From Pseudomonadota bacterium (GTDB taxonomy: Bacteria > Pseudomonadota > Gammaproteobacteria > Burkholderiales > Rhodocyclaceae), in assembly GCA_018240785.1 (NCBI GenBank), contig JAFEFC010000031.1, forward strand, positions 62,001 through 126,000: a stretch of 64,000 nt of DNA. Reading direction: 5' to 3'. Position 1 is the first letter of the stretch. Each line of letters opens with the position of its first letter. Shown here piece by piece: positions 54,985 to 63,725 of the stretch. The notes beneath the pieces are model-generated. The model saw nothing but the letters and a program-made list of their open reading frames with translations, was not told where the DNA came from and did not search any database. The translations under genes and the position numbers were made by a program.

Positions 54985-56823
54985 CTACTCAACCGTCACT
55001 GACTTCGCCAGATTCCTCGGCTTATCCACATCCGTCCCCTTCGCGAGAGCCGTGTGATACGCCAGCAACTGAAGCGGCACCACGTGCAGGATCGGCGACA
55101 GGTCGCCGTAATGCTCCGGCAACCGCAGCACGTGGATCTGCTCGGTCTCGGGGAAGTGGCTGTCGGCGTCGGCGAGGACATACAGCTCGCCGCCGCGGGC
55201 CTGGACTTCCTTGAGGTTGGACTTGAGCTTGTCGAGCAGGCTGTCGTTGGGGGCGACGGCGATAACGGGCATGTCGCGGTCGACCAGGGCGAGTGGGCCG
55301 TGCTTGAGTTCGCCGGCGGCGTAGGCTTCGGCGTGGATGTAGGTGATTTCCTTGAGCTTGAGCGCGCCTTCGGCTGCGATCGGCCAGTGCCTGCCACGGC
55401 CAAGGAAGAGGGCGTGGTTGCGACGGGCGATGTTCTGCGCCCAGGTCTGGATGCTGGATTCGAGCTCCAGCACGCGAGCGACGGCGACGGGCAGGTGGCG
55501 CAGGCGGGCGAGGTGGTCGTGCTCGGCCTGTTCGTCAATGCATTCGCGCAACTTGCCGACAACCAGGGTCAGCAGGAACAACCCGGCGAGCTGAGTGGTG
55601 AAGGCCTTGGTGGAGGCGACGCCGATCTCCGGCCCGGCACGAGTGATGAAGCGCAGCGCGCATTCGCGCACGATGGCCGACTCCGGCACGTTGCAGATCG
55701 CCAGCGTGCGCGCGTGGCCGAGGTCCTTGGCGTGGCGCAGCGCGGCCAGGGTGTCGGCAGTTTCGCCCGATTGCGAGATGGCGACGACGAGCTGGTCGGG
55801 GTCGGCGACCGAGCTGCGGTAGCGGTACTCGCTGGCAATCTCGACCGTACATGGGATGCCGGCGAGCGATTCGAGCCAATAGCGCGCAGTGAGTCCTGAG
55901 TGATAGCTGGTGCCGCAGGCCAGGATCAGCACCGAGCGCACGCCCGCGAGCAGGTCCGCGGCGTCGGCACCGAACACGCCGGGCTGCAGCCGGCCACGGT
56001 TGCCGATGAGTTCGAGCGTGTTGGCCAGGGCCTCGGGCTGCTCGAAGATCTCCTTCTGCATGTAGTGGCGGTATTGGCCCAGCTCGACCGCGTCGGCGGA
56101 GAGCTGCGAAACGACGACCGGGCGCTCGACCGCCGCGCCGCTGGTGTCTGCGATGCGCAGGCCGTCGGCGGTGAGCTCGGCGATGTCGCCGTTTTCCAGG
56201 TAGATCAGCTTGCGTGTGACCTGCAGCAGGGCGGAGGCGTCGGAAGCGGCGTAGTGACCGGCGTGCGTGCCGTCTTCGACCAGGCCGAGCAGCAGCGGCG
56301 AGCCTTCGCGGGCCACGACGACCTTGCCCGGCTGACGTTCGTCGATGACGGCGATGGCGTAGGCGCCGATCAGCTGGCGCGTGGCGGCGAGCACGGCGTC
56401 GAAGAGGTCGGGCCGGGTGCGCAGCTCGGCCTCGACCAGGTGGGCGATGGTCTCGGTATCGGTGTCGGAGGTGAACACGTAGCCCTGGGCGCTGAGCGCG
56501 CTGCGCAGGGCTTCGTGATTCTCGATGATGCCGTTATGCACGACGGCGATGCCGCCCGAGACGTGCGGGTGGGCGTTGCGCTCGCTCGGTGCGCCATGGG
56601 TAGCCCAGCGCGTGTGGGCGATGCCGGCGTGGGCTGCGACCCCTTCGCTCGCCGCCGCGAGCTCGGCCACACGGCCGGCGGTGCGCACGCGCTCGACCCC
56701 CGCGCCGTTGAGCACGGCGATGCCGGCCGAGTCATAGCCGCGGTATTCGAGCTTGCGCAGGCCTTCGAGAAGGACGGGGACGATGTTGGCTGCCGGCGAG
56801 ACGGCGGCGACGATTCCGCACAT
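54985..56823 (-). CDS. glmS: Glutamine--fructose-6-phosphate aminotransferase (isomerizing)
   Basis: 612 aa. MCGIVAA with Cys2 nucleophile, [29 protein letters not shown], then two SIS domains ([56 protein letters not shown]) and C-terminal [13 protein letters not shown] typical of GlmS. First step to UDP-GlcNAc, the precursor of both the FucNAc and WbpM branches encoded nearby. The start was set by the required N-terminal Cys. Confidence 0.97.
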   Translation of the reverse strand: MCGIVAAVSPAANIVPVLLEGLRKLEYRGYDSAGIAVLNGAGVERVRTAGRVAELAAASEGVAAHAGIAHTRWATHGAPSERNAHPHVSGGIAVVHNGIIENHEALRSALSAQGYVFTSDTDTETIAHLVEAELRTRPDLFDAVLAATRQLIGAYAIAVIDERQPGKVVVAREGSPLLLGLVEDGTHAGHYAASDASALLQVTRKLIYLENGDIAELTADGLRIADTSGAAVERPVVVSQLSADAVELGQYRHYMQKEIFEQPEALANTLELIGNRGRLQPGVFGADAADLLAGVRSVLILACGTSYHSGLTARYWLESLAGIPCTVEIASEYRYRSSVADPDQLVVAISQSGETADTLAALRHAKDLGHARTLAICNVPESAIVRECALRFITRAGPEIGVASTKAFTTQLAGLFLLTLVVGKLRECIDEQAEHDHLARLRHLPVAVARVLELESSIQTWAQNIARRNHALFLGRGRHWPIAAEGALKLKEITYIHAEAYAAGELKHGPLALVDRDMPVIAVAPNDSLLDKLKSNLKEVQARGGELYVLADADSHFPETEQIHVLRLPEHYGDLSPILHVVPLQLLAYHTALAKGTDVDKPRNLAKSVTVE

Positions 56824-56902
56824 TAGTGTTTGGGCTCCGGGGTAGCCGCGCCAGCGCGCGACATACGCTTGTTGCCGCCGCGAGCGGAGGTGGTGGCACA
56901 TC

Positions 56903-58390
56903 TCATTTGGTCGTACCTTCAAGTTGATCGAGCAACTGGCGCCCCGTTTGCGTCAGACGGTAGCGCTGCAGGCGGCTTTGCGGTTTGTCGGGGATGGTCA
57001 TTTCGATCAGGCTCAGATCTAGGAGGCGGCGGATCTGTTTGTGCAACTCTCCGGAAACCGTTGTGTGCCCCAGCGCTCTCGCCAGTTCGGCCTTGCTGGA
57101 CGGCTGAGCGCCGAGGCGCAGCATGATCTTGGCTGCCAGCTTCGACTCTAGCCGTGACTCTAGCCGTGACTCTAGCCGTGAGAAGATGGTTTGCTCAGTC
57201 GCCGTGTCTTGGTCGGTATCAGACGGGGAGCGCTCCGGGGCATGCGGCTGCGCCAGCCGGATCCGCAGCCGTACGCCGGTGGCGATTTCCTCGATGACCG
57301 GGTCAGGCAGGCCTTGCCGGGCGGCTTCATCGAAGATGCGCCGCACGCCGCTGCCCCACTGTTCGATCAGCCCAAGTTCGCGGAACACGCGGGCGATGAC
57401 GGGATTGCGGATGCGGGAGACGCCGCTCTTCATGTCGTCGATGGTCATTCCTGGCAGCAACAGGCCGGGGCTTTCGATGTCGATGCGATCGTCGAAGAAG
57501 GCCACGCGAATCGGCGTACCGCGCTGGGCGTAGTCGCTGTGGGCCAGAGCGTTGACGATGGCCTCGCGCAACATGGTCAGCGGGATGCTCCAGACGTCTT
57601 CCCGTCGCATGGCGCCGAAGCGCGCGGTCTTGAAGGCGTGCTTCTTCAGGAACAGCTCGATCTCTTCCACGGCGTCCGGCAGGTGGGCGTGCACTTCGTG
57701 CTGGTCGAAGATGTCCACCTTGTCGAGTCCGCGGAAGCGTCCGCACTGAATCCAGGCGTCGGGGAAGTGCTGCTCCCGCGTCTTGCCGAACAGCAGGACC
57801 GCGCCTCGCGTGGGCACGAGGCGGCCTTGTTCGGCGCGCAGCAGCTTAAGGGTCTGCAGGGATTTCTCATCCAGCCTTCGTGTCGGGCCGAACAGGCGTG
57901 CCATGGCGGCCGCATCGAGGTCGTCCAGGCCGAGTTCGGGCATCGGCTGTTCGTCAAAGACCTGGCCGGCAACTGCCCGGCGCGTCTCGGCGATCCAGTC
58001 TTGTCCTGCCTGGCGGTTGCTGGCGCCCAGGCGCACATACACGCCTTGTTCCGGCCCCAGGCTGTTGAGGTAGTGCGGGCGTGCGCTGCTAGGGAACACT
58101 TCCACGATCAGCAGCGTGCGATCGCCTACGCTGGCCAGTTCCACACTGGGCACCAGGCGCGGCGAGATGCCGTCGACAATCAAGTTGCAGATCCGCGCCT
58201 CTTCATCCAACGGTTCGGCAACGCCCAGCACCTGTCTCGAATCATCCACCCCGATGACCAGGCAGCCGCCCGCCGCGTTCGCGAAAGCGACGAGGGTCTT
58301 GAGCACGTTGCGCGGCGATGAAAGGTCGCGCTTGAACTCGAGCGTCTTGCCTTCGGGCTGCTGCAGGAGGTGTTCTATTGGTTGGGGCAT
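56903..58390 (-). CDS. AlbA_2/Schlafen-type ATP-binding transcriptional regulator-like protein
   Basis: 495 aa. N-terminal AlbA_2 domain ([38 protein letters not shown], in parts) followed by a GHKL-like HATPase region ([46 protein letters not shown]) and a C-terminal winged-helix-like segment ([13 protein letters not shown]...[12 protein letters not shown]). Such proteins are widespread putative regulators without a settled function. A perfect 12-bp triplication encodes an RLES repeat before the winged helix. It is not an O-antigen enzyme and separates glmS from wzz. Confidence 0.82.
   Translation of the reverse strand: MPQPIEHLLQQPEGKTLEFKRDLSSPRNVLKTLVAFANAAGGCLVIGVDDSRQVLGVAEPLDEEARICNLIVDGISPRLVPSVELASVGDRTLLIVEVFPSSARPHYLNSLGPEQGVYVRLGASNRQAGQDWIAETRRAVAGQVFDEQPMPELGLDDLDAAAMARLFGPTRRLDEKSLQTLKLLRAEQGRLVPTRGAVLLFGKTREQHFPDAWIQCGRFRGLDKVDIFDQHEVHAHLPDAVEEIELFLKKHAFKTARFGAMRREDVWSIPLTMLREAIVNALAHSDYAQRGTPIRVAFFDDRIDIESPGLLLPGMTIDDMKSGVSRIRNPVIARVFRELGLIEQWGSGVRRIFDEAARQGLPDPVIEEIATGVRLRIRLAQPHAPERSPSDTDQDTATEQTIFSRLESRLESRLESKLAAKIMLRLGAQPSSKAELARALGHTTVSGELHKQIRRLLDLSLIEMTIPDKPQSRLQRYRLTQTGRQLLDQLEGTTK
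57145..57180 (-). repeat. Perfect 12-bp tandem triplication in coding sequence
   Basis: GACTCTAGCCGT occurs three times in a row with no mismatch. On the coding strand it gives [12 protein letters not shown] in the linker of the AlbA-type protein. A 12-bp unit changes length in frame, so copy-number change would alter linker length without killing the gene. Confidence 0.9.
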
Positions 58391-58430
58391 GGCGTGCGCT
58401 GGGCTATGGCTCCACACATGCTTGCTCACC

Positions 58431-59501
58431 TTAAGCGGCGGCAACCTTCTTGGCGCGAGCGTTGGCCACGAACTCGGCAACGAAAGCCAGCATCACACCG
58501 CCCATCAGCCCGAGAACGACGGCGAGCGTGATCACAAGCCCCTTCTTCGGCTTGAACGGCTCGGTCGGCGGAACGATTTCGCCGTCGCGCTGAAACAGCC
58601 GGAATGACTTCGGGTCGATACTCAGGCTCTGCAGCAGCCGTAGACGCGACTCTGTATCCCGCAGACTGCTGATGAAGGGATCATCGCTCTCGCGCGTCTT
58701 CAACAGATCGAGTTCGGCGCTGAGCGACTTACTACCGCGCGCATACAGCTCTGTCCCGTTGATGAAGGGCGTCACGAGGTCTTTCTCTGGCGGGCGCATG
58801 GCCGAGACTTGCGGGTCGCGCAGCCCAACGGCCTGAGCCACTTTCAGCGCCTCGGTCAACTGCACGATGCGATCCTTGCGCTGCTGTGCCGCAATCAAGC
58901 GACGCTCGTCGAGGTCGCGCACAGTGTTCTTCACGAGCACATCGACTTCATGCCGAGTATCCTCGACAAGGGCTTTGGCGGCGTCCTCCTGGACCTGGTC
59001 GATGTAAGTCGCTGCCAACCTGGCCACGACTTCACCGGTAGGCCCTTCGATACGGAGCTTATGCAGGTTACGTCCCTTGGGGTCGGGCCTCGAGACGAAA
59101 ATAACCTTCTCCCGCATGTGTTCGTAAAGGCGCTGCTCCGGCGAAGCCCGCCAACCGCCGTTCAACTCGGGCAGGAAGCTCTCCCGGAAGAAGCGTTGCA
59201 TCGCTTCGTCGGAGAGCAAGCGGTTGGAGAAGTAGGTAAACACCTGATCAGGCGTGAAAGCGGTCAGCCCAGTCGCAACACTTCGGCCGAGATTGAGCGC
59301 GGCGATATCACCGGCAGTCGGCTTGTCGACGTAAACGTGAACCTCGTATCGGGGCGTCGCTAGGAAGGCGTAAGCGACCCCAGCTACCGTGCAAACGACT
59401 AGGGCGCACAGAATCCACAACTTTCGCCGCACCAATATTGCCCAAAGGTCCAGCAGACTGATCTCATCCGGGTCGTTCGTTGCCGAGGGGCTGGACATCA
59501 T
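58431..59501 (-). CDS. wzz: Wzz-like chain-length determinant
   Basis: 356 aa. N-terminal cytoplasmic stretch (DEISLLDLWAILVRRK), membrane helix at about 28-50, periplasmic coiled-coil-rich region (40 to 310, including DTRHEVDVLVKNTVRDLDERRLIAAQQR), proline-rich PTEPFKPKK, then a second membrane helix and a short basic tail. This is the polysaccharide co-polymerase (Wzz/WzzE) layout. Two ATGs (59501, 59498) are usable. First gene of the minus-strand O-antigen locus. Confidence 0.9.
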   Translation of the reverse strand: MMSSPSATNDPDEISLLDLWAILVRRKLWILCALVVCTVAGVAYAFLATPRYEVHVYVDKPTAGDIAALNLGRSVATGLTAFTPDQVFTYFSNRLLSDEAMQRFFRESFLPELNGGWRASPEQRLYEHMREKVIFVSRPDPKGRNLHKLRIEGPTGEVVARLAATYIDQVQEDAAKALVEDTRHEVDVLVKNTVRDLDERRLIAAQQRKDRIVQLTEALKVAQAVGLRDPQVSAMRPPEKDLVTPFINGTELYARGSKSLSAELDLLKTRESDDPFISSLRDTESRLRLLQSLSIDPKSFRLFQRDGEIVPPTEPFKPKKGLVITLAVVLGLMGGVMLAFVAEFVANARAKKVAAA

Positions 59502-59530
59502 GGCGCACGTGCGTGATTGAAAACATTGAA

Positions 59531-59539
59531 TTATCGCAC
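59531..59539 (-). promoter_or_regulatory. Extended -10 promoter candidate for wzz
   Basis: On the minus strand TGCGATAAT fits an extended -10, with a predicted start of transcription about 20 bases before the wzz ATG. No convincing -35. It could drive the whole O-antigen run. Confidence 0.4.
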
Positions 59540-59540
59540 T

Positions 59541-59734
59541 GCAATACGGAACTTTGCTATCGGGCAAAAGTAATAAGTCTTGACTGGACCGCCCGAAGCA
59601 GGCATTCATGCTTCTGAACCGACAAGGCGGAGTACGACTGCTGTATGTGGACGACATCGCGCACGGGCGGACTGAAACACCGCGGCGAGCCCCCTTCAGG
59701 CACGGCGTCCGATGCCTGCATGCACGCACCCAGG
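59541..59734. other. Non-coding stretch upstream of wzz
   Basis: I see no gene, structural RNA or repeat in this stretch. It lies between the wzz promoter candidate and the Uma2 relic and may be eroded coding sequence. Confidence 0.4.
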
Positions 59735-59950
59735 CTCGACGACGGCGCGAAGTTCTCGGCCTATCGGAGCCCCGACAGCCTGCAGGAATAGGTGTTGGCC
59801 GACCCCGACCGCCTCACCGTCGAGAGCTTCCGCAGCACGGATACGAGCGTCTGGCTGTTTGCCACGCAAAACAGCGAACGCGAGGTGGCCTGGAGTCGCT
59901 GGATTTTGAGGCGCCGCGGCGAACGTGTTCAATGACGTGGAACCGACGTT
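59735..59950 (+). pseudogene. Broken Uma2-family (DUF820) relic
   Basis: Read from about 59735, the plus strand encodes AKFSAYRSPDSLQE, then a TAG, then VLADPDRLTVESFRSTDTSVWLFATQNSE. This matches the C-terminal block of the Uma2 gene at 40.5-41.1 kb (AKFAAYRLIDSLQE-Y-VLVDPDRRTLEIFRR), with the tyrosine codon turned into a stop. Further on the homology continues in other frames (LESLDFEA, then ANVFNDVE, like LESIEAELALDGLYEDVE in copy 2), so at least two frameshifts are present. The N-terminal two thirds are missing. Confidence 0.75.
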
Positions 59951-60028
59951 GGAAACCTTAGCTGCGCGAAACCTGTGTTCTACATCAGCCGGATTGCGCT
60001 GTGGCCGTTCGGTTTCCTGTACTGACCC

Positions 60029-62764
60029 TCAATGCGCCTCATCCCAATTCGCCCCCGCCCCCACCTCCACCAGCAGCGGCACGGCGAGCGTCGCCACACC
60101 CGCCATCAGCTTCGGCAGTTCAGTGCGGATCAGCTCCAGTTCGCCGTTCGGCACTTCCAGCACCAGTTCGTCATGCACCTGCAGGATGAGCCGCGACTGC
60201 ACGCCGGATGACTTCAGCCAGGCGCTCACCGCGATCATCGCGCGCTTGATGAGGTCGGCCGCGGTACCCTGCATCGGCGCGTTGATGGCCGCGCGTTCGG
60301 CGGCCTGGCGGCGGCCGACCTGCTGGGCGCGGATGTCGGGCAGGTGCAGGCGGCGGCCGAAGACGGTTTCGACGTAGCCTTTCTCGCGCGCCTCGACGCG
60401 GGTGCGCTCCATGTAGTCGGCGACGCCGGGGTAGCGGGCGAAGTAGCGGTCGATCCAGCCCTGGGCGGCGGCGCGGTCGATGCCGAGGTTCTTGGCCAGG
60501 CCGTGGGCGCTCATGCCGTAGATGAGGCCGAAGTTGATCACCTTGGCGTAGCGGCGCTGCTCGCTGCTGACTTCGGCCGGCGGCACGCCGAAGACTTCGC
60601 CGGCGGTGGCGCGGTGCACGTCCTCGCCGTGGGCGAAGGCTTCCAGCAGGCGGGCGTCGCCCGACAGGTGGGCCATGATGCGCAGCTCGATCTGCGAATA
60701 GTCGGCCGATACGATGAGGTGGTCGCGCGGGGCGATGAAGGCGGCGCGGATGCGCCGGCCTTCGGGCGTGCGGATCGGGATGTTCTGCAGGTTGGGCTCG
60801 GAGCTGGCGAGCCGGCCGGTGACCGCGGTGGCCTGCGAGAAGCTGGTGTGCACCCGTCCCGTCTGCGGATTGACCATGCGCGGCAGCTTGTCGGCGTAGG
60901 TGCTCTTGAGCTTGGACAGGCTGCGGTGCTCGAGCAGCAGCTTGGGCAGCGGGTAGTCCTCGGCGAGCTGGGTGAGCACGTCTTCGTCGGTGGAGGGCTG
61001 GCCGGTGGCGGTCTTCTTGACGATCGGCAGGCCCAGCGTGCCGAACAGGATCTCGCCCAACTGCTTGGGCGAGCCGAGGTTGAAAGGCTGGCCGGCCAAC
61101 TGATGCGCCTCGCGTTCGAGCTCCATCAGCCGGCGACCGAGCTCCTCGCTGTGGCTGGCGAGCAGGAAGGGGTCGATGAGGACGCCGGTGCGCTCCATCT
61201 CGAGCAGCACGGCGAGCGTGGGCAGTTCGATGTCGCGGTACAGCGCGGCGAGCGCGGGGATGGCCTCGACCTGCGGCCACAGCGTGCGGTGCAGGCGCAG
61301 CGTGATGTCGGCGTCTTCGGCGGCGTATTCGGTGGCGCGGTCGATGGCGACTTCGTCGAAGCCGATCTGCTTGGCGCCCTTGCCGCAGACGTCGGTGTAG
61401 GGAATCGTCGTCAGGCCGAGGTGGCGCTTGGCGAGCGAATCCATGTCGTGCGACTTGTCGGACTCCAGCACGTAGGACTGCAGCATCGTGTCGTGGGCGA
61501 TGCCGGCCAGGCGGATGCCGTGATTGGCGAGCACGTGGGCATCGTACTTGAGGTTCTGGCCGACCTTGGCGTGACGCTCGGATTCGAGCCAGGGCTTGAG
61601 CTTGTGCAGCACCTCGGCGAGCGGCAGTTGTTCCGGGACGTCTGCGCCGCGATGCGCCAGCGGCAGGTAGGCGGCCTCGCCCGCCTCGACGGCGAAGGAC
61701 ATGCCGACCAGGCGCGCGGCCATCGGGTCGAGGCTGGTGGTCTCGGTGTCGAAGGCGGTGAGCTCGGCGGCGCCGATCTTCGCCAGCCAGGCGTCGAAGC
61801 TGGGCCAGTCGAGGATGGTGACGTAAGCGTCGCGATGCGCGCCGGGTTCCGTGGGAGGAGAAATAGGGGACAGACCACGGTTTCCCTCGGGAAACCGTGG
61901 TCTGTCCCCTATTTCTCCGGCGGCATCCAGATCCTTGAGCCAGCCGCGGAATTCGAAGCGCTCGTACAGCGCACGCAGCGCCACCTTGTCGTCGTCACGC
62001 GCAGGCAGCTCGTCGAGCGCCACCGGCAGCTCGACGTCGGTCGCCACCGTCACCAGCGTGCGGCCGAGCGGCAGGAAGTCCAGGTGCTTGCGCAGGTTCT
62101 CGCCGACCTTGCCGCCGACCTTGTCGGCGTTGGCGACTAGGTTGTCGAGCGTGCCGTATTCGGTGAGCCACTTCACCGCCGTCTTGGGGCCGCACTTTTC
62201 CACGCCGGGCACGTTGTCCACCGTGTCGCCGACCAGCGCGAGGTAGTCGACGATGCGCTCAGGCGGCACGCCGAACTTGGCTTCCACGCCGGCTTCGTCG
62301 AGCACTTCCTCGCTCATCGTGTTCACCCACTTCACACCGGGGCGCACGAGCTGGGTGAGGTCCTTGTCGCCGGTGGAGATCACCACCTCCCAGCCGCGCT
62401 CGTGTGCCTGGCGGGTGAGCGTGCCGATCACGTCGTCGGCTTCCACGCCTTCGATCGCCAGCAGCGGCCAGCCTTCGGCCTGCACCGCCTCGTGCAGCGG
62501 CTCGATCTGCGCGCGCAGGTCGTCGGGCATGGGCGGGCGGTGCGACTTGTATTCCGGGTACAGGTCGTCGCGGAAGGTCTTGCCCTTGGCATCGAAGACG
62601 CAGGCGCGGAATTCTGCCTTGTAGTCGCTTTCCAGCCGACGTAGCATCGACAGCACTCCCCTGATCGCCCCGGTCGGCTCGCCCTTCGAGTTGCGCAGGT
62701 CCGGCAGCGCGTGGAAGGCGCGATACAGATAGCTGGAACCATCGACGAGCAGCAGCGTGGGCAT
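60029..62764 (-). CDS. polA: DNA polymerase I
   Basis: 911 aa, full length. 5'-nuclease domain (LLLVDGSSYLYRAFHAL, VEADDVIGTLT, STGDKDLTQLV, GVEKCGPKTAVKWL) to about residue 290; 3'-5' proofreading domain with intact acidic residues (TAFDTETTSLDP); polymerase domain with motif A DYSQIELRIMAHLSGD, motif B RRYAKVINFGLIYGMSAHGL and motif C LQVHDELVLEVP. A 21-residue insert (GEIGDRPRFP...LSPISP) sits in the linker between nuclease and exonuclease domains and comes from an inserted palindrome. Start ATG 62764; a longer frame upstream overlaps the LOG gene and is rejected. Confidence 0.97.
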   Translation of the reverse strand: MPTLLLVDGSSYLYRAFHALPDLRNSKGEPTGAIRGVLSMLRRLESDYKAEFRACVFDAKGKTFRDDLYPEYKSHRPPMPDDLRAQIEPLHEAVQAEGWPLLAIEGVEADDVIGTLTRQAHERGWEVVISTGDKDLTQLVRPGVKWVNTMSEEVLDEAGVEAKFGVPPERIVDYLALVGDTVDNVPGVEKCGPKTAVKWLTEYGTLDNLVANADKVGGKVGENLRKHLDFLPLGRTLVTVATDVELPVALDELPARDDDKVALRALYERFEFRGWLKDLDAAGEIGDRPRFPEGNRGLSPISPPTEPGAHRDAYVTILDWPSFDAWLAKIGAAELTAFDTETTSLDPMAARLVGMSFAVEAGEAAYLPLAHRGADVPEQLPLAEVLHKLKPWLESERHAKVGQNLKYDAHVLANHGIRLAGIAHDTMLQSYVLESDKSHDMDSLAKRHLGLTTIPYTDVCGKGAKQIGFDEVAIDRATEYAAEDADITLRLHRTLWPQVEAIPALAALYRDIELPTLAVLLEMERTGVLIDPFLLASHSEELGRRLMELEREAHQLAGQPFNLGSPKQLGEILFGTLGLPIVKKTATGQPSTDEDVLTQLAEDYPLPKLLLEHRSLSKLKSTYADKLPRMVNPQTGRVHTSFSQATAVTGRLASSEPNLQNIPIRTPEGRRIRAAFIAPRDHLIVSADYSQIELRIMAHLSGDARLLEAFAHGEDVHRATAGEVFGVPPAEVSSEQRRYAKVINFGLIYGMSAHGLAKNLGIDRAAAQGWIDRYFARYPGVADYMERTRVEAREKGYVETVFGRRLHLPDIRAQQVGRRQAAERAAINAPMQGTAADLIKRAMIAVSAWLKSSGVQSRLILQVHDELVLEVPNGELELIRTELPKLMAGVATLAVPLLVEVGAGANWDEAH
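61857..61918. repeat. Perfect 62-bp palindromic element inside polA
   Basis: Two 30-base arms, perfectly complementary (left starts GGAGAAATAGGGGACAGACC, ends GGTTTCCC), with a 2-base loop TC. It stays in frame with polA and encodes a proline/glycine-rich linker. Its form, a palindrome inserted in an inter-domain linker, suggests a mobile palindromic repeat. Confidence 0.93.
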
Positions 62765-62851
62765 CCTGAACGATCCTTGCAGGGAATCCGCCGGGCAGCG
62801 GCCCGGTCGAACGGGTGTGGGCGCTTCCGGCGAGAAAATACCGAGACCAAC

Positions 62852-63577
62852 ATGACCGCGAAAGACAAACTCCCCCGCAGCCTGGCGGACGACAGCGCGC
62901 CGCGTTTCAACGCGCGCGAGTCCTGGCGAATCTTCGGAATTATGGCAGAGTTCGTCGAGGCGACCGAACGGCTGAGTTCCATCCGCCCGGCCGTCTCCAT
63001 CTTCGGCAGCGCACGCACACCGGCCGACCACATGTACTACATGCTCGCCGAGAAGATCGCGCGCCAGTTGTCGGATGCCGGCTTCGCGGTCATCTCCGGC
63101 GGCGGCCCGGGCATCATGGAAGCTGCCAACAAGGGCGCCTATTTCGGCAAGAGCCCGTCGGTGGGGCTCAACATCCAGTTGCCGATGGAACAGGGCTCCA
63201 ACCCCTACCAGGACATCTCGCAGACGTTCCAGCACTTCTTCGCGCGCAAGTTCATGTTCGTGAAGTTCGCCGCGGCCTACGTGGTGATGCCGGGCGGCTT
63301 CGGCACGCTGGACGAGCTGCTCGAGGCGATGACGCTGATCCAGACGAGGAAGAGCCGGCAGATGCCGATCATCCTGGTGCACAGCCCCTTCTGGAAAGGC
63401 CTGATGGACTGGATCCGCGACCGCCTGGTGGCCGAGCGCATGATCAACCCCGAGGACGTCGACCTGGTGCAGGTGATCGACAAGCCGGAGGAAGTGGTCG
63501 AGGCGATCTTCAAGCACTACGAGAAGCGCGGGTTCGCCCCGCTGCCGGCAGAGCACGAGATGATGCTGAACCTTTGA
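62852..63577 (+). CDS. LOG-family (TIGR00730) nucleoside 5'-monophosphate phosphoribohydrolase-like protein
   Basis: 241 aa Rossmann-type protein. SIFGSARTP, VISGGGPGIMEAANKGA and PGGFGTLDELLEAMTLIQ are the LOG signature (PGGxGTxxE). Plant LOG proteins release cytokinin from its riboside monophosphate; bacterial members hydrolyse AMP-like nucleotides, and the true role here is not known. Start ATG 62852, diverging from polA with an 87-base gap. Confidence 0.9.
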   Translation: MTAKDKLPRSLADDSAPRFNARESWRIFGIMAEFVEATERLSSIRPAVSIFGSARTPADHMYYMLAEKIARQLSDAGFAVISGGGPGIMEAANKGAYFGKSPSVGLNIQLPMEQGSNPYQDISQTFQHFFARKFMFVKFAAAYVVMPGGFGTLDELLEAMTLIQTRKSRQMPIILVHSPFWKGLMDWIRDRLVAERMINPEDVDLVQVIDKPEEVVEAIFKHYEKRGFAPLPAEHEMMLNL

Positions 63578-63586
63578 AGAATCGGG

Positions 63587-63654
63587 TCGCGGTCAAGCCC
63601 GCTCCTGCGGCCGAGTGAGCGCTTTCCGCGAGGTGGGAGCGGGCTTGACCGCGA
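63587..63654. repeat. REP-like hairpin, second copy
   Basis: Perfect 19-bp arms (TCGCGGTCAAGCCCGCTCC at 63587-63605 and its complement at 63636-63654) around a 30-nt loop, 9 bases after the LOG stop codon. Arms are the same sequence as the hairpin at 39.8 kb; the loop is different. It may protect or end the LOG transcript. Confidence 0.88.
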
Positions 63655-63696
63655 CACGGCGACTGCGGCGCTGCAGCCTTCCCCCCGCGAACCGGC

Positions 63697-63702
63697 TAGA
63701 AT
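63697..63702 (+). promoter_or_regulatory. Candidate -10 of the DUF2782 gene
   Basis: TAGAAT, 24 bases before ATG 63726, with a CAGGAGA ribosome site between them. No clear -35. Confidence 0.35.
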
Positions 63703-63725
63703 TGGCGCATATCCAGGAGAACACC

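Noticed and set aside
57145..57180. Possible CRISPR-like repeat
   Set aside because: Units are 12 bp, directly adjacent without spacers and in a reading frame. This is a tandem coding repeat.
59608..59961. A 117-codon open frame upstream of polA
   Set aside because: Its sequence has no family features. A different frame over the same DNA shows clear but broken Uma2 homology, so the region is a relic and not a gene in this frame.
62765..63556. N-terminal extension of polA
   Set aside because: It would read antisense through the LOG-family gene. The normal PolA N terminus begins at 62764.
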